A DNA stretch of 64,000 nucleotides from Palsa-504 sp963839095 (GCA_963839095.1 CAWIUF010000074.1:186001-250000); one strand, 5' to 3'; shown: positions 36,633 through 45,282, counted from the stretch's first letter. Program-made: numbers and translations. Notes: generated by a model from the letters alone, not told the origin.

Positions 36633-37646
36633 TCAGAACAGCAGCGCGACCAGGGCCGAGCGCGTCTTCTTCACCTGCGGCTCGTTCGGCGGGAGCAGGT
36701 CGAACAGGCTGACCAGGTGCTTACGGGCCTGCTCGCGCTCGTCGCCGGAGGTCCGGCGGACCACGCCGAGCAGCCGGTCGAACGCCTCCTCGATCCGCCC
36801 GCCCGCCAGCTCGATGTCGGCCACCTTGATCTGGGCGGCGACGTCGGCGGGGTGCTCGGCCGCGTCGCGCCGGGCCTGGGCCTGGTCGTAGGAGGTGACC
36901 CGGCGGATCAGGTTGACCTGGGCCAGCCCGGTCTTGGCCACCGGGTCGGCGGGGTTAGCCGACAGCTCCTGCTCGAACGCCTTAGCGGCGCCGTCGAGGT
37001 CACCGCGCTCCATGGCCGCGCGGGCCTCGGCAAAGGCGGGCGGCATTCCCGGTGGCGTTCCCTGCCCGGGCGGGGCGCCAGGGGCACGGGCCCCGTCGGC
37101 CGCGGCATCCGCCGCGTCGTCGGTGTCCGCGTCCACCTCGTCAGCGGGCGCGGGCGCGGCCAGCTGCATGCCCATCTTGTCGGCGACCGCCAGGACCTGG
37201 CTGATCCACTGCTTGACCTGGGCTTCGGGCATGGCCCCGAGGAAGCCGTCCACCAGCTGCCCGCCGAGCACCGCCACCACCATGGGGATGCTCTGCACCT
37301 GCAGCGCCGCGCTCAGCTGGGGGTTGGCGTCCACGTCGACCTTGGCCAGGATCCACTGGCCGGCGGCCTCGGCGGCCAGCTTCTCGAGCACCGGCGAGAG
37401 CTGCTTGCACGGCCCGCACCACTCGGCCCACAGGTCGATGATCACGGGCGTGGTGCGGGAGCGCTCCACGACGTCGGTGTTGAAGGTTTCCTCGGTGACG
37501 TCGATGACGACGCCACCGCCCGGTCCGGCCGGACCACCGCCCGGACCCGGGGACGGAGACTGAGCCGCCTGCTGCCTGCGCTGCGCGGCAGCCTGCCGCG
37601 CGCCCAGATCGACGGCACCGTAAAGCGAAAAATCTCGCGGCTGCAT
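36633..37646 (-). CDS. thioredoxin-fold TPR co-chaperone (YbbN/CnoX-like)
   Basis: 337 residues from ATG 37646. After a Pro/Gly-rich lead, the thioredoxin domain (about 46-155) carries LWAEWCGPCKQLSP with Cys77 and Cys80, and the cis-Pro loop VQSIPMVVAV. An acidic, Ala-rich linker leads to the C-terminal TPR-like half (FAEARAAMERGDLDGAAKAF and VKTGLAQVNLIRRV-like). YbbN/CnoX proteins hold unfolded proteins and hand them to GroEL or DnaK; location beside hsp20 fits. Confidence 0.9.
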   Translation of the reverse strand: MQPRDFSLYGAVDLGARQAAAQRRQQAAQSPSPGPGGGPAGPGGGVVIDVTEETFNTDVVERSRTTPVIIDLWAEWCGPCKQLSPVLEKLAAEAAGQWILAKVDVDANPQLSAALQVQSIPMVVAVLGGQLVDGFLGAMPEAQVKQWISQVLAVADKMGMQLAAPAPADEVDADTDDAADAAADGARAPGAPPGQGTPPGMPPAFAEARAAMERGDLDGAAKAFEQELSANPADPVAKTGLAQVNLIRRVTSYDQAQARRDAAEHPADVAAQIKVADIELAGGRIEEAFDRLLGVVRRTSGDEREQARKHLVSLFDLLPPNEPQVKKTRSALVALLF

Positions 37647-37825
37647 GATTCCATCCTGCCGTATGGGCGCCACTCGGCGCTCCAGGCCCGGCACTTGAGC
37701 CGGGCCGCGTCGCGGAAGGCCATGAGATTGGACTTCCAGGGTTTGCTAACGCTCTCGAACCCGGATTTCATGTCCGGCGGGACCGGGCCACGGGACAGAC
37801 GGGGCGATGAGGGGCGTCTGGGGCG

Positions 37826-38482
37826 TCAGAGCTCGCGGCCGAGGTAGACGACGTGGGATTCACCGGGCTCGGCCGGATCGAGGCGGCGCAGGCCCAGGTG
37901 GCGGTAGAAGCCGATGGCGCGGGTGTTGGCCGCCAGCACGGTGAGGTGCACGCCGGGGGCGCCGGCCCGCGCCGCCGCGGCGTAGAACGTCTCCATCAGG
38001 GCGCGGCCGTGGCCGGCGCCCTGGAAGGGCGGCAGCAGGTCGATGTGCAGGTGCGCGGGGTAGGCGTCCAGGCCGGACCACAGCAGCCGCTCCGGCCGGT
38101 AGTGCAGGGCGATCATCTCGTCGTCCGGGGTGGCCGCCGTCGCGGGTGGGGCTGGAGTCGCGGGCGGGGCCGGGGACGGGGCTGGGGTTGCGGACGGGGG
38201 CGGGTAGCGGTCGGCTAGGCGGGGGATCCAGCGTTCGCGGTAGGAGCGGACGAACGCGGCCGTGTCCGGGGTTCCGAGTACGTAGCCGACGGCTCGCTGC
38301 CCGTCGTCGAGGACGAAGGCGAAGTCCGGCTCCAGGAAGACGTACGGCCCGGCGAACAGGTCGGGCATCAGGTCGTCGCTGTGGTACTTGCCCCGGGCGT
38401 CGCCGCCGGCGTCGGCGGTCCGGACGCAGACGTCGTAGACAGCGCGCAGATCGGCGTCGCGATAGGGCCGGATGTGTGCCAT
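37826..38482 (-). CDS. GNAT family N-acetyltransferase
   Basis: 218 residues. N-terminal MAHIRPYRDADLRAVYDVC and the acetyl-CoA loop HIDLLPPFQGAGHGRALMET (Q/RxxGxG/A form) with VLAANTRAIGFYRHLGLRRL near the end. A Pro/Ala-rich insertion (about 93-118) splits the domain. The ATG at 38482 is part of a perfect palindrome shared with the divergent MarR-GNAT gene, so the transcript is probably leaderless. Confidence 0.88.
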   Translation of the reverse strand: MAHIRPYRDADLRAVYDVCVRTADAGGDARGKYHSDDLMPDLFAGPYVFLEPDFAFVLDDGQRAVGYVLGTPDTAAFVRSYRERWIPRLADRYPPPSATPAPSPAPPATPAPPATAATPDDEMIALHYRPERLLWSGLDAYPAHLHIDLLPPFQGAGHGRALMETFYAAAARAGAPGVHLTVLAANTRAIGFYRHLGLRRLDPAEPGESHVVYLGREL

Positions 38483-38505
38483 TCTCTGACTATAGTCAGA
38501 GAATG
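38480..38505. promoter_or_regulatory. 26-bp perfect palindrome spanning both divergent start codons
   Basis: CATTCTCTGACTA is followed directly by its exact reverse complement TAGTCAGAGAATG. The outer CAT and ATG are the start codons of the GNAT gene (reverse) and the MarR-GNAT gene (forward). The central TATAGT-like core reads as a -10 box on both strands, six bases from each ATG, predicting two leaderless transcripts from one symmetric element, which is also an ideal MarR operator. Confidence 0.8.
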
Positions 38506-39384
38506 GAGCGGGCGATGATCGAACAGGTCCGCCGGTTCAACCGGGCGGTCACGCAGCGGGCCGGCGCGCTGGAAGATGCCTTCCTGGCTCGTGGCCGCCC
38601 GCTCGGCCAGGCCCGGGTGCTGTGGGAGATCGGCCCGGACGGCCGCGACGTCCGGGACCTGCGGGCCCGGCTCGGCCTGGACTCCGGGTACCTGAGCAGG
38701 CTGCTGCGGGCGCTGGAGCAGGAAGGGATGATCACCGTCGGGGCGAGCGCGACGGACGGAAGGCGAAGGACCGCGCGGCTGACCGCCCAGGGCGAGGCCG
38801 AACGGGCTGAGTATGACCGCCGTTCCGACGACGCCGCCGCTTCCATGCTCGGCGCGCTCTCCGGGCGCCAGCGCGAGCGGCTGGTGACCGCCATGGCCGA
38901 GGTGGAGCGGCTGCTGGCCGCCTCGGCGGTCGAGATCGGCCTGCGCGACCCGGCCGACCCGGATGCCCGCCGCTGCCTGCAGGCCTACGTCGACGAGCTG
39001 GCCGCGCGGTTCGACGGCGGCTTCGACCCGGACCGGAGCATCTCCGCCGCCGACCACGAGATGACCCCGCCGGCCGGGGAATTCCTGGTCGCGGTGCTGT
39101 ACGGCGAGCCGGTGGGCTGCGGCGCGCTGAAATTCCACCCTGGTGCGCCGGCCGAGGTGAAGCGGATGTGGGTGGCCCCGGCGGCGCGCGGTCTCGGACT
39201 GGGCCGCCGGCTGCTGGCCGAACTGGAGGCCCGGGCGGCCGGGCACGGCGTCCGGGTGCTGCGGCTGGAGACCAACCGGGCGCTGGCCGAGGCCATCGCG
39301 CTGTACCGGGCGGCGGGATACCGCGAGGTGGCGGCGTTCAACGACGAGCCGTACGCGCACCACTGGTTCGAGAAGGATCTCTAG
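38503..39384 (+). CDS. MarR-GNAT fusion regulator
   Basis: 293 residues: N-terminal MarR winged helix (about 1-140; GQARVLWEIGPDGRDVRDLR, LGLDSGYLSRLLRALEQEGM, wing ATDGRRRTARLT) fused to a C-terminal GNAT domain (about 150-293; KRMWVAPAARGLGLGRRLLA, LETNRALAEAIALYRAAGYR). Known architecture in actinobacteria, thought to couple acetylation or acyl-CoA sensing to DNA binding. The start is ATG 38503 inside the shared palindrome, implying autoregulation together with the divergent GNAT gene. Confidence 0.93.
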   Translation: MERAMIEQVRRFNRAVTQRAGALEDAFLARGRPLGQARVLWEIGPDGRDVRDLRARLGLDSGYLSRLLRALEQEGMITVGASATDGRRRTARLTAQGEAERAEYDRRSDDAAASMLGALSGRQRERLVTAMAEVERLLAASAVEIGLRDPADPDARRCLQAYVDELAARFDGGFDPDRSISAADHEMTPPAGEFLVAVLYGEPVGCGALKFHPGAPAEVKRMWVAPAARGLGLGRRLLAELEARAAGHGVRVLRLETNRALAEAIALYRAAGYREVAAFNDEPYAHHWFEKDL

Positions 39385-39579
39385 AGGTTGGGGGTGGGGC
39401 TGGCGCCGCACATCTCGTGGCCGGATCCGCGCCGAAGGACAGGTGCCGCCCGTTGACGACGAAGCCGCCCGCGATGGTCCCGGCGCTGGCCAGCGTGGCC
39501 GCGACGGCCTGGTCGGTCCGGGCGAATGCGCTGATGAACAGCGGATGTCGATCCGGCGAATGTTGGCCGCGTCCGGGCG

Positions 39580-39951
39580 ATGACTCCCGGGCGGGTCGCG
39601 CGTCATAAGAGCGTGAACGAAGCCGTGCAGGGCTACATCGACACGATCGACCCGGCCTACCGTCCGCTGTTCGACCAGGTCCACGAGCTGATCATGGCCG
39701 CGCACCCCGACGCCGACCTGGTGCTGTCCTACCAGATGCCGACGTACAAGGTGGGCAAGCGCAGGCTCTACGTCGGCGTCTGGCAGCACGGGATCTCGCT
39801 CTACGGCTGGCCGCAGGACCGCGACGGCGGCTTCACCGAGCGCCATCCCGAACTGCGCAGCGGCAAGGCCACGATCAGGCTGCGGCCCCAGGACGCGGCC
39901 GCCCTCGCCGACGGCGAACTCCTCGCCCTGGTCAGGGCCGCACTGGACTAG
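39580..39951 (+). CDS. DUF1801 family protein
   Basis: Small YdhG-like protein, about 112-123 residues. Family core: VNEAVQGYIDTIDPAYRPLF, DADLVLSYQMPTYKVGKRRL, VGVWQHGISLYGW. The conserved part begins at GTG 39613, a plausible true start; ATG 39580 is the upstream alternative. Neither has a strong ribosome site. Role uncertain (members have been called iron chaperones on weak grounds). Confidence 0.8.
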   Translation: MTPGRVARHKSVNEAVQGYIDTIDPAYRPLFDQVHELIMAAHPDADLVLSYQMPTYKVGKRRLYVGVWQHGISLYGWPQDRDGGFTERHPELRSGKATIRLRPQDAAALADGELLALVRAALD

Positions 39952-39988
39952 CGGCCCGGACGGAGCCAGCAGCATCGGATTTAATACC

Positions 39989-40008
39989 TGATGTCAGTCA
40001 CTGCATCA
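39989..40008. promoter_or_regulatory. dyad upstream of TetR gene
   Basis: TGATGTCAGTCACTGCATCA has perfect TGATG/CATCA outer arms and CAGT/ACTG inner arms shifted by one base. It ends 15 bases before the TetR ATG and could be its autoregulatory operator. Confidence 0.4.
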
Positions 40009-40022
40009 TATGAGGTCGGACT

Positions 40023-40631
40023 ATGGGACGGTGGGAGCCGGACGCGCGCGGACGGCTGGAGCGGGCGGCGCTGGAGCTCTTCGTCGAGCGCGGCTACGAG
40101 CAGGCCACGGTGACCGAGATCGCCCGGCGGGCGGGCCTGGCCCAGCGGACGTTCTTCCGGCACTTCGCCGACAAGCGCGAGGTCCTGTTCTCGGGCGCCC
40201 GCACGCAGCAGGAGTACCTGGTGAGCGCGGTCGCGCGGGCCCCGGACGCGGCGACGCCGATCGACGCGGTCGACGCCGCCCTGGAGGCCGCGGCCGCCGA
40301 ACTCCAGGAGCGCGGCGAGTACGCCCGGCAGCGCCAGGCCGTCATCGCCGCGAACCCGGAACTGCACGAGCGCGAGCTGATCAAGCTCGCCTCGCTCGCC
40401 GCCGCGATCGCCGACGCGCTGCGCGGGCGCGGGGTCACCGACCCGGCCGCGAGCCTGGCCGCCGAGGCCGGGATCGCCGTCTACAAGATCTCGTTCGAGC
40501 GCTGGGTCAGCGAGCCGGGACCGCAGGACCTGCCGGGGCTCATCCGGAAGTCGTTCGGCGAGCTCCGAGAGGTGACCGCCGGCGCGGCGGCGTTACCGGG
40601 CGACAACGGCGTGACGAGGGCCGCGGCTTAA
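40023..40631 (+). CDS. TetR family transcriptional regulator
   Basis: 202 residues from ATG 40023. N-terminal HTH: RLERAALELFVERGYEQATV, TEIARRAGLAQRTFFRHFADKREVLF. The C-terminal domain is all-helical and similar to the TetR_C common in actinobacteria (MftR/AcrR-like). No divergent target gene is present, so its regulon lies elsewhere or is itself. Confidence 0.92.
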   Translation: MGRWEPDARGRLERAALELFVERGYEQATVTEIARRAGLAQRTFFRHFADKREVLFSGARTQQEYLVSAVARAPDAATPIDAVDAALEAAAAELQERGEYARQRQAVIAANPELHERELIKLASLAAAIADALRGRGVTDPAASLAAEAGIAVYKISFERWVSEPGPQDLPGLIRKSFGELREVTAGAAALPGDNGVTRAAA

Positions 40632-40671
40632 CCAGGCGACGGCCCGGTGACGCGAGACTAGCCTGGCGGAC

Positions 40672-41362
40672 ATGGCGACGTGGGACGAGCTCAGGCGGGC
40701 CCTGGCGCGGCTGGACGAGGAGCGGCCGGGCATCTTGATGCTCTCCCCCGATCTCAGCGGCGGCGAAGCCGGCGAGCCGCCGTACCAGATCGGCCTGGCC
40801 GCCTGGGGCGCAGGAGGCGGCGGGCGAGCTCTGGCGGCGGTTCGGCGACCAGGTGGACCTGCGGGTCGGGGCGCTGCCGTACCCGCCGGAACGCCAGGCC
40901 GCCGATGGCCTGCCGTCACCATCAGGGGCGCCTGAGCGGCCCGCGCTGCTCGATCCCGCGCAAGCCGAGGCCGAGCTGGACGGGCCGGCCGTGGTCCGCT
41001 CCGGACACACCCTGGACCACGTGCTGCTGATCCGCGACCGGTCCGGCGCCGGGCTGGCGATCGCGACCAACGGGCGCCTCACGGCCAGTGTCGTCGACCT
41101 GGCCGCCGGCGACGTGGTGGGCGGGTTCGCCGGCTGGCAGACGCTGCCGGGCGTCGTGTTCCGGGTGCCGCCAGGCGGAACCGGGCGGATCCCGCTGCTC
41201 ATCGGCACGGCCAGCGCGGACGAGCGGCTCGGCTACACGGTGCCGCCGGGCGACTGGGGCGTCGAGGCCACGCTGACCTTCCTCGCGGACGCGGATGCCC
41301 CGCTGAGCCGGGATCAGGTCAGCCGGCGGACCCCGGTGCTGCCGCTCACGATCACCGCCTGA
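40672..41362 (+). CDS. hypothetical protein, frameshifted in a G run
   Basis: About 229 residues, ATG 40672 (MATWDELRRALARLDEERPG). The first frame ends its sense at GLAAW; removing one G from the GGGG at 40805-40808 restores AQEAAGELWRRFGDQVDLRV and the rest: HTLDHVLLIRDRSGAGLAIA, TASVVDLAAGDVVGGFAGW, GDWGVEATLTFLAD. I do not recognise the family. Composition and length suggest a real cytosolic protein. The extra G is either a base-call error or a phase-variable tract. Confidence 0.6.
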
Positions 41363-41435
41363 CCGGCGGGCTCGGTTCTCGCTGGCCTGCGGGGGGCTCG
41401 CCGGGCAACGGGCTCGGGCCTTGCGGGGCGACGTT

Positions 41436-41469
41436 GGTTGCTCTAGAGTAACCGTTGCTTATGAGTAAC
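41436..41469. promoter_or_regulatory. two tandem operator copies at the ArsR start
   Basis: GGTTGCTCTAGAGTAACC (41436-41453, palindromic but for one pair) is followed by CGTTGCTTATGAGTAACC (41453-41470 in alignment), identical at 15 of 18 positions. The second copy covers the ATG at 41461. Two sites one and a half turns apart fit an ArsR-type autorepressor. Confidence 0.65.
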
Positions 41470-41778
41470 CAATCAGCGGACGCCGTGTTCGACGCGCTGG
41501 GCGAGCCGGTGCGCCGCCGGATCCTGGAGCTGCTGCGCGACGGGCCGACGCCGGTGGGCCGGCTGGCCGACCGGCTGCCGGTCGGCCGGCCCGCGGTCAG
41601 CAAGCACCTGCGGGTGCTGAGCGACGCGGGGCTGATCGAGCACCGCAGCGCCGGCACCAGGAACCTGTACGCGCTGGCCCCGGACGGGATGGCGATCGCG
41701 CAGCAGTGGCTGGTCCGGACCTGGGACACCGCCCTGGCCGCCTACGCCGCCGAGGTGAAGAGGAGGGGGCCGAGGTGA
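41461..41778 (+). CDS. ArsR family transcriptional regulator
   Basis: 105 residues from ATG 41461. Winged helix: FDALGEPVRRRILELLRDGP, GRLADRLPVGRPAVSKHLRVLSDAGLIE, wing RSAGTRNLYAL. No Cys metal site, so it belongs to the non-metal group that usually pairs with an AHSA1/SRPBCC gene, as here. Start codon lies within its own putative operator. Confidence 0.93.
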   Translation: MSNQSADAVFDALGEPVRRRILELLRDGPTPVGRLADRLPVGRPAVSKHLRVLSDAGLIEHRSAGTRNLYALAPDGMAIAQQWLVRTWDTALAAYAAEVKRRGPR

Positions 41779-41793
41779 AGAGGAGGGGCCGGG

Positions 41794-42606
41794 ATGGGGG
41801 AGAAAAACCGAGGCGCGGAGGAGATGCCAGTGACTGCCGTCCCGCCGATCCGCCGGGAGATCGTGGTGGAGGCGGAGCCGGCCGTCGCGTTCGAGGTGTT
41901 CACCGAGGGGATCGGGCAGTGGTGGCCGCTGGGCGAGTTCAGCGTGCACGGCCAGGACGCAACGGTGTCGTTCACCGAGTCGCCCGCGGGGTCGTTCGAC
42001 GGCGGGCAGATCATCGAACGGTCGGCGGACGGGGTAACGGCGGTCTGGGGCACCGTGACCCGATGGGAGCCGCCGGACGCGGTGGCGTTCAGCTGGCATC
42101 CGGGCCAGCCCGCCGAACGGGCCAGCTACGTGCTGGTCACCTTTGCCGCCGCGGAAGCCGGGCAGACGCTGGTCCGGCTGGAGCACACCGGCTGGGAGGC
42201 CTTCGCGGACCCGGTCGCGGCCCGGGCCGAATACGACCACGGCTGGCCACTGGTGCTCGATCGATACGCTGGTCAGGTGGCCAGCGGCGCCGATGATGAA
42301 GAGGACACCTGGGTGGCGCTGATGCACCGGCCGGGTCCGGAGGCGCCGCCGACCGGGTCGCTGTTCGAGGATCCGCGCTTCGGCCAGCACGTGGCGTTCC
42401 TGAACCGGATGCGCGAGGCGGGCTACCTCATCCTGGCGGGGCCGCTCGGGGACGCCGACGGGGAGGGCATGACGGTCCTGCGGTTGCCTGGCCGCGGGCG
42501 GCTAGGGGACGCGACCCGGCTCGCGACCGAGGACGACAGCAGCGTGGCGAGCGGGTTCTTCAACGTCACCGTCAGGCCGTGGCGGGTGGTGATGAGGGGG
42601 GCGTGA
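41794..42606 (+). CDS. SRPBCC/AHSA1 domain protein with C-terminal YCII-like extension
   Basis: 270 residues. AHSA1-type START-like domain (about 15-160): IRREIVVEAEPAVAFEVFTE, GIGQWWPLGEFSVHG, VTRWEPPDAVAFSWHPGQP, LVRLEHTGWEAF. Residues about 170-270 form a second part with YCII features (TWVALMHRPG, HVAFLNRMREAGYLILAGPL). Start ATG 41794 after AGGAGGGG. A 20-bp tandem duplication around the ArsR stop (GCCGAGGTGAAGAGGAGGGG twice) lies just upstream. Forms an operon with ArsR and converges with the response regulator gene, overlapping its unusual 3' end. Confidence 0.85.
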   Translation: MGEKNRGAEEMPVTAVPPIRREIVVEAEPAVAFEVFTEGIGQWWPLGEFSVHGQDATVSFTESPAGSFDGGQIIERSADGVTAVWGTVTRWEPPDAVAFSWHPGQPAERASYVLVTFAAAEAGQTLVRLEHTGWEAFADPVAARAEYDHGWPLVLDRYAGQVASGADDEEDTWVALMHRPGPEAPPTGSLFEDPRFGQHVAFLNRMREAGYLILAGPLGDADGEGMTVLRLPGRGRLGDATRLATEDDSSVASGFFNVTVRPWRVVMRGA

Positions 42607-43310
42607 CAGGCACCCGTTCGGTATAAGTTTTTTGGTTGTTCGGCGTAGCCGTGCTGGTAGGCGTAGTGCATGGCCTGACTGCGGTCGCGGGAGCCGGTCT
42701 TGGCGAAGATCCGGTTGACGTGGGTCTTGACCGTCGCCTCGCTGACGAACAGGGCCCGCGCGATCTCCCGGTTGGACTTGCCCCCGGCGATCAGGCGGAG
42801 CACTTCGGACTCGCGCGGGGTGAGGTCGCCCTCGTCCGGCCCGGCGGATGGCCCGGTGCCGCCTGCCGGGGCCGCGGGCGCGCGGACGGCCGCGGACAGC
42901 AGCCGCTGCTGGACCTCCGGGTCGAGTATCGCCTGGCCGGCCGCGGCGGCCAGCACGGCCCGGCCGATCTCGGCCCGGGTGGCATCCTTGGTCAGGTAGC
43001 CGAGCGCGCCGGCCCGCAGCGCGCCGATGATCGATTCGTCGTCGGCGTAGGTGGTCAGCACCACTACCTGGGTGCGCGGGTAGCTGGCGCGGACGCGGCG
43101 GGTGGCCTCGACCCCGTCGCAGCCCGGCATGTTCAGGTCCATGAGCACGACCTGCGGGTCGTTGGCGGCGACGGCCTCGACCGCGGCTTCGCCGTCGTCC
43201 GCCTCGCCGATTACGGTGATGCCGGGCACGGTGTCGAGCAGCAGCACCAGGCCCTCACGGACGGCGGACTGGTCGTCGGCGACGACGACGGTCACCGGGT
43301 TCTCGGTCAT
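42423..43310 (-). CDS. NarL-type response regulator with unusual C-terminal extension
   Basis: Receiver domain (phospho-Asp58 in VVLMDLNMPGCDG, Lys in GYLTKDAT) and LuxR HTH (LTPRESEVLRLIAGGKSNRE, then FVSEATVKTHVNRIFAKTGS). The usual protein would end near YAYQHGYA, about residue 223; here the frame runs on for about 72 residues, antisense to the end of the SRPBCC gene, to a stop at 42423. ATG 43310 overlaps the kinase stop as ATGA. Pairs with the kinase directly upstream. Confidence 0.88.
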   Translation of the reverse strand: MTENPVTVVVADDQSAVREGLVLLLDTVPGITVIGEADDGEAAVEAVAANDPQVVLMDLNMPGCDGVEATRRVRASYPRTQVVVLTTYADDESIIGALRAGALGYLTKDATRAEIGRAVLAAAAGQAILDPEVQQRLLSAAVRAPAAPAGGTGPSAGPDEGDLTPRESEVLRLIAGGKSNREIARALFVSEATVKTHVNRIFAKTGSRDRSQAMHYAYQHGYAEQPKNLYRTGACHAPLITTRHGLTVTLKNPLATLLSSSVASRVASPSRPRPGNRRTVMPSPSASPSGPARMR

Positions 43311-44515
43311 GTTGGAATTGTGAGGTCGATGCGCCAGGTGCCGTCGGCCGGCCCCGTCTCGAGGGTGCCGCCGGCCAGGGCGGCGCGCTCCTTCAGGCCG
43401 GTCAGGCCGGCGCCGGCGCCGGTTTCGGCCAGCGGGCCTCGTTCGCCGGCCGGGGGCAGCGGGTTGACGACGCTGACCGCGACCTGGGCGCGCTCGAAGC
43501 GCAGGCTCAGGTTCACCGGCAGGCCGGGCGCGTGCTTGCGCGCGTTGGTCAGTCCTTCCTGCGCGGTCCGGTAGGCGACCTGGACGGCCTGCGCGGACAG
43601 CGGGCGCGGCTCGCCGGTGATGGTCAGGTTGATGGTCGCGTCGCCGTCCGCCTGGAACTGGGCGGCCAGCGACCCCAGCTGGTCGGGTAGCGGGGCCGCG
43701 TCCTCGCGCAGGGCCAGGATGGCCCGGCGGGCCTGGGCCAGGCCCTCGCGGGTCAGCGTCCCGGCTCGTTCGACGCACTCGATCGCCTTGGCCAGCTCGG
43801 CGTTGTCCTTGGGGAGGGTTTCCGCGGTCAGGAGGCCTTCGGCGGCTTGCAGGTTGACCGACACCGCGGCCAGCGAGTGGGCCAGGACGTCGTGGATGTC
43901 GCGGGCGATCCGGGCTCGTTCGGCCAGCGCGGCCGCCTGGGTTTCCGCTTCCCGGGCGCGGCGGGTCTCGGCCAGGGTGCGCTCGGCTTGTTCGGCCCGG
44001 ACCAGGTACTCGCGGCGGGTCATGGCCACGCTCCAGAACCCGGCGTACGCGAACGGGAAGCCGAGCACGACCCCGGTCGCGTCGTTGCCGATCAGCGCCG
44101 TGATCAGGAACGAGGCCAGGGTCCCGGCCAGGATGCCCAGTGAGGCGCTGGTTTTCAGCCGGACCGCCGCGCTGAAGGTGGCCGCGCAGCCGACGGCGAT
44201 GGCCGGGCTGAACTCCGACGCCCCGGCCAGCACGCCGCCCGCCACCGCCATCACGGCCAGGCTGGCCAGGCTGAGCGCACGCCGCTGCCCGGTGGCGCCG
44301 GACAGCAGCCAGGCGATCCAGCCCACGCTGGACAGGGCGAGCGTAATCGCGATCGTCACGCCGCGCGGCCCCGGCGTGCCCGGACCCGGGTGGGCCAGCG
44401 AGACGCTGACGATGACCGCGATCAGGCCGAAGGCCCGGATGACGTCGATCAGCCGGGCCACGCTGACGACGCGGTTCCCGCTGACCGGGTCCCAGCGCGT
44501 CGCGAATCCGAACAT
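43307..44515 (-). CDS. NarL-family sensor histidine kinase
   Basis: 402 residues from ATG 44515. Five or so membrane helices in the first 165 residues (IRAFGLIAVIVSVSLA, GVTIAITLALSSVGWIAWLL and others), then HisKA_3 with phospho-His208 in RARIARDIHDVLAHSLAAVS, and an HATPase_c domain (YRTAQEGLTNARKHAPG, GAGAGLTGLKERAALAGG). No large sensor domain, so it likely senses membrane or envelope signals. Translationally coupled to the regulator gene; divergent from a small membrane protein gene that may be its target. Confidence 0.92.
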   Translation of the reverse strand: MFGFATRWDPVSGNRVVSVARLIDVIRAFGLIAVIVSVSLAHPGPGTPGPRGVTIAITLALSSVGWIAWLLSGATGQRRALSLASLAVMAVAGGVLAGASEFSPAIAVGCAATFSAAVRLKTSASLGILAGTLASFLITALIGNDATGVVLGFPFAYAGFWSVAMTRREYLVRAEQAERTLAETRRAREAETQAAALAERARIARDIHDVLAHSLAAVSVNLQAAEGLLTAETLPKDNAELAKAIECVERAGTLTREGLAQARRAILALREDAAPLPDQLGSLAAQFQADGDATINLTITGEPRPLSAQAVQVAYRTAQEGLTNARKHAPGLPVNLSLRFERAQVAVSVVNPLPPAGERGPLAETGAGAGLTGLKERAALAGGTLETGPADGTWRIDLTIPT

Positions 44516-44725
44516 GGATATCAACGTAGCTCTTGGCGGCGCCCGGGAGCCGGGCCGGGCGGGTTGACCCTGGGTGGACATCGGGTGGAGACCGGCGGCC
44601 GCTGATCCGTTCCACCCCTGGTCAAGCCGTAGGCCGACGCGGTTCCAACCGGCTCGTTCCTAGCGTGGAGGACATCAGCACAACGTCACATCGAGCCTCA
44701 CCAAGGCCTTATCAAGGAGTTCGAA

Positions 44726-45268
44726 ATGGACGCCAGCGTCTGGATCCTCAACCTCGTTATCCTGGCCGTCGTCCTGGTCAGCGACCTCGGCACGCGCAAG
44801 GTCGGCCGGATGCGGCTGCTGCGCCCGTTCATCACCGCCGCGATCATCGTCCCGTTCTTCATCAAGGGCGCCGCGACGTCGGGCAACGGCCTGGCCCTGG
44901 AGATCGGCGGGGCGGCGGCCGGGATCGCCCTCGGCATCCTCGCCGCCGCGCTGATCCGGGTGCGCTACGACGCGCCGTCCGGCCGGGCGGTGTCGCACGC
45001 GGGCCTGCCGTACGCGCTGGTCTGGGTCGTGGTGGTGGCCGGGCGGCTGTACTTCGCGTATGGCGCCGACCACGTGTTCGGCCGTCAGCTGGGCAGCTGG
45101 CTGGTCACCACGCAGATCACCGTGGGCGCCCTGACCGACAGCCTCATCTTCCTGTCCATCGCCATGCTGCTGGCCCGCACCGGGATCCTCGCGGCCAAGG
45201 CCAGGACGGCTGCCGCCCGGGGGCGCGACGCCGGGATCACGGCCAGGAGCACGGTCAGCGCTCGCTGA
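44726..45268 (+). CDS. small multi-pass membrane protein (DUF1453-like)
   Basis: 180 residues with five or six hydrophobic helices: WILNLVILAVVLVSDLG, LLRPFITAAIIVPFFIKGAA, AAAGIALGILAAALIRVRYD, YALVWVVVVAGRLYFAYGA, LTDSLIFLSIAMLLARTGIL. Resembles the CcdC/DUF1453-type proteins often controlled by adjacent NarL-type two-component systems. Divergent from the histidine kinase; closed by a strong terminator. Confidence 0.75.
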   Translation: MDASVWILNLVILAVVLVSDLGTRKVGRMRLLRPFITAAIIVPFFIKGAATSGNGLALEIGGAAAGIALGILAAALIRVRYDAPSGRAVSHAGLPYALVWVVVVAGRLYFAYGADHVFGRQLGSWLVTTQITVGALTDSLIFLSIAMLLARTGILAAKARTAAARGRDAGITARSTVSAR

Positions 45269-45282
45269 TTTTGGACGGGGGC

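Noticed and set aside
39385..39579. Possible gene remnant on the reverse strand (FISAFARTDQAVAATLAS, VVNGRHLSFGADP)
   Set aside because: The stretch reads like a coding fragment but has no start, no stop context and no family I can name; too short to annotate.
42625..42640. Programmed -1 frameshift at AAAAAAC in the response regulator tail
   Set aside because: Neither shifted frame gives an early stop or a sensible C-terminus, and no downstream stimulatory structure is evident.
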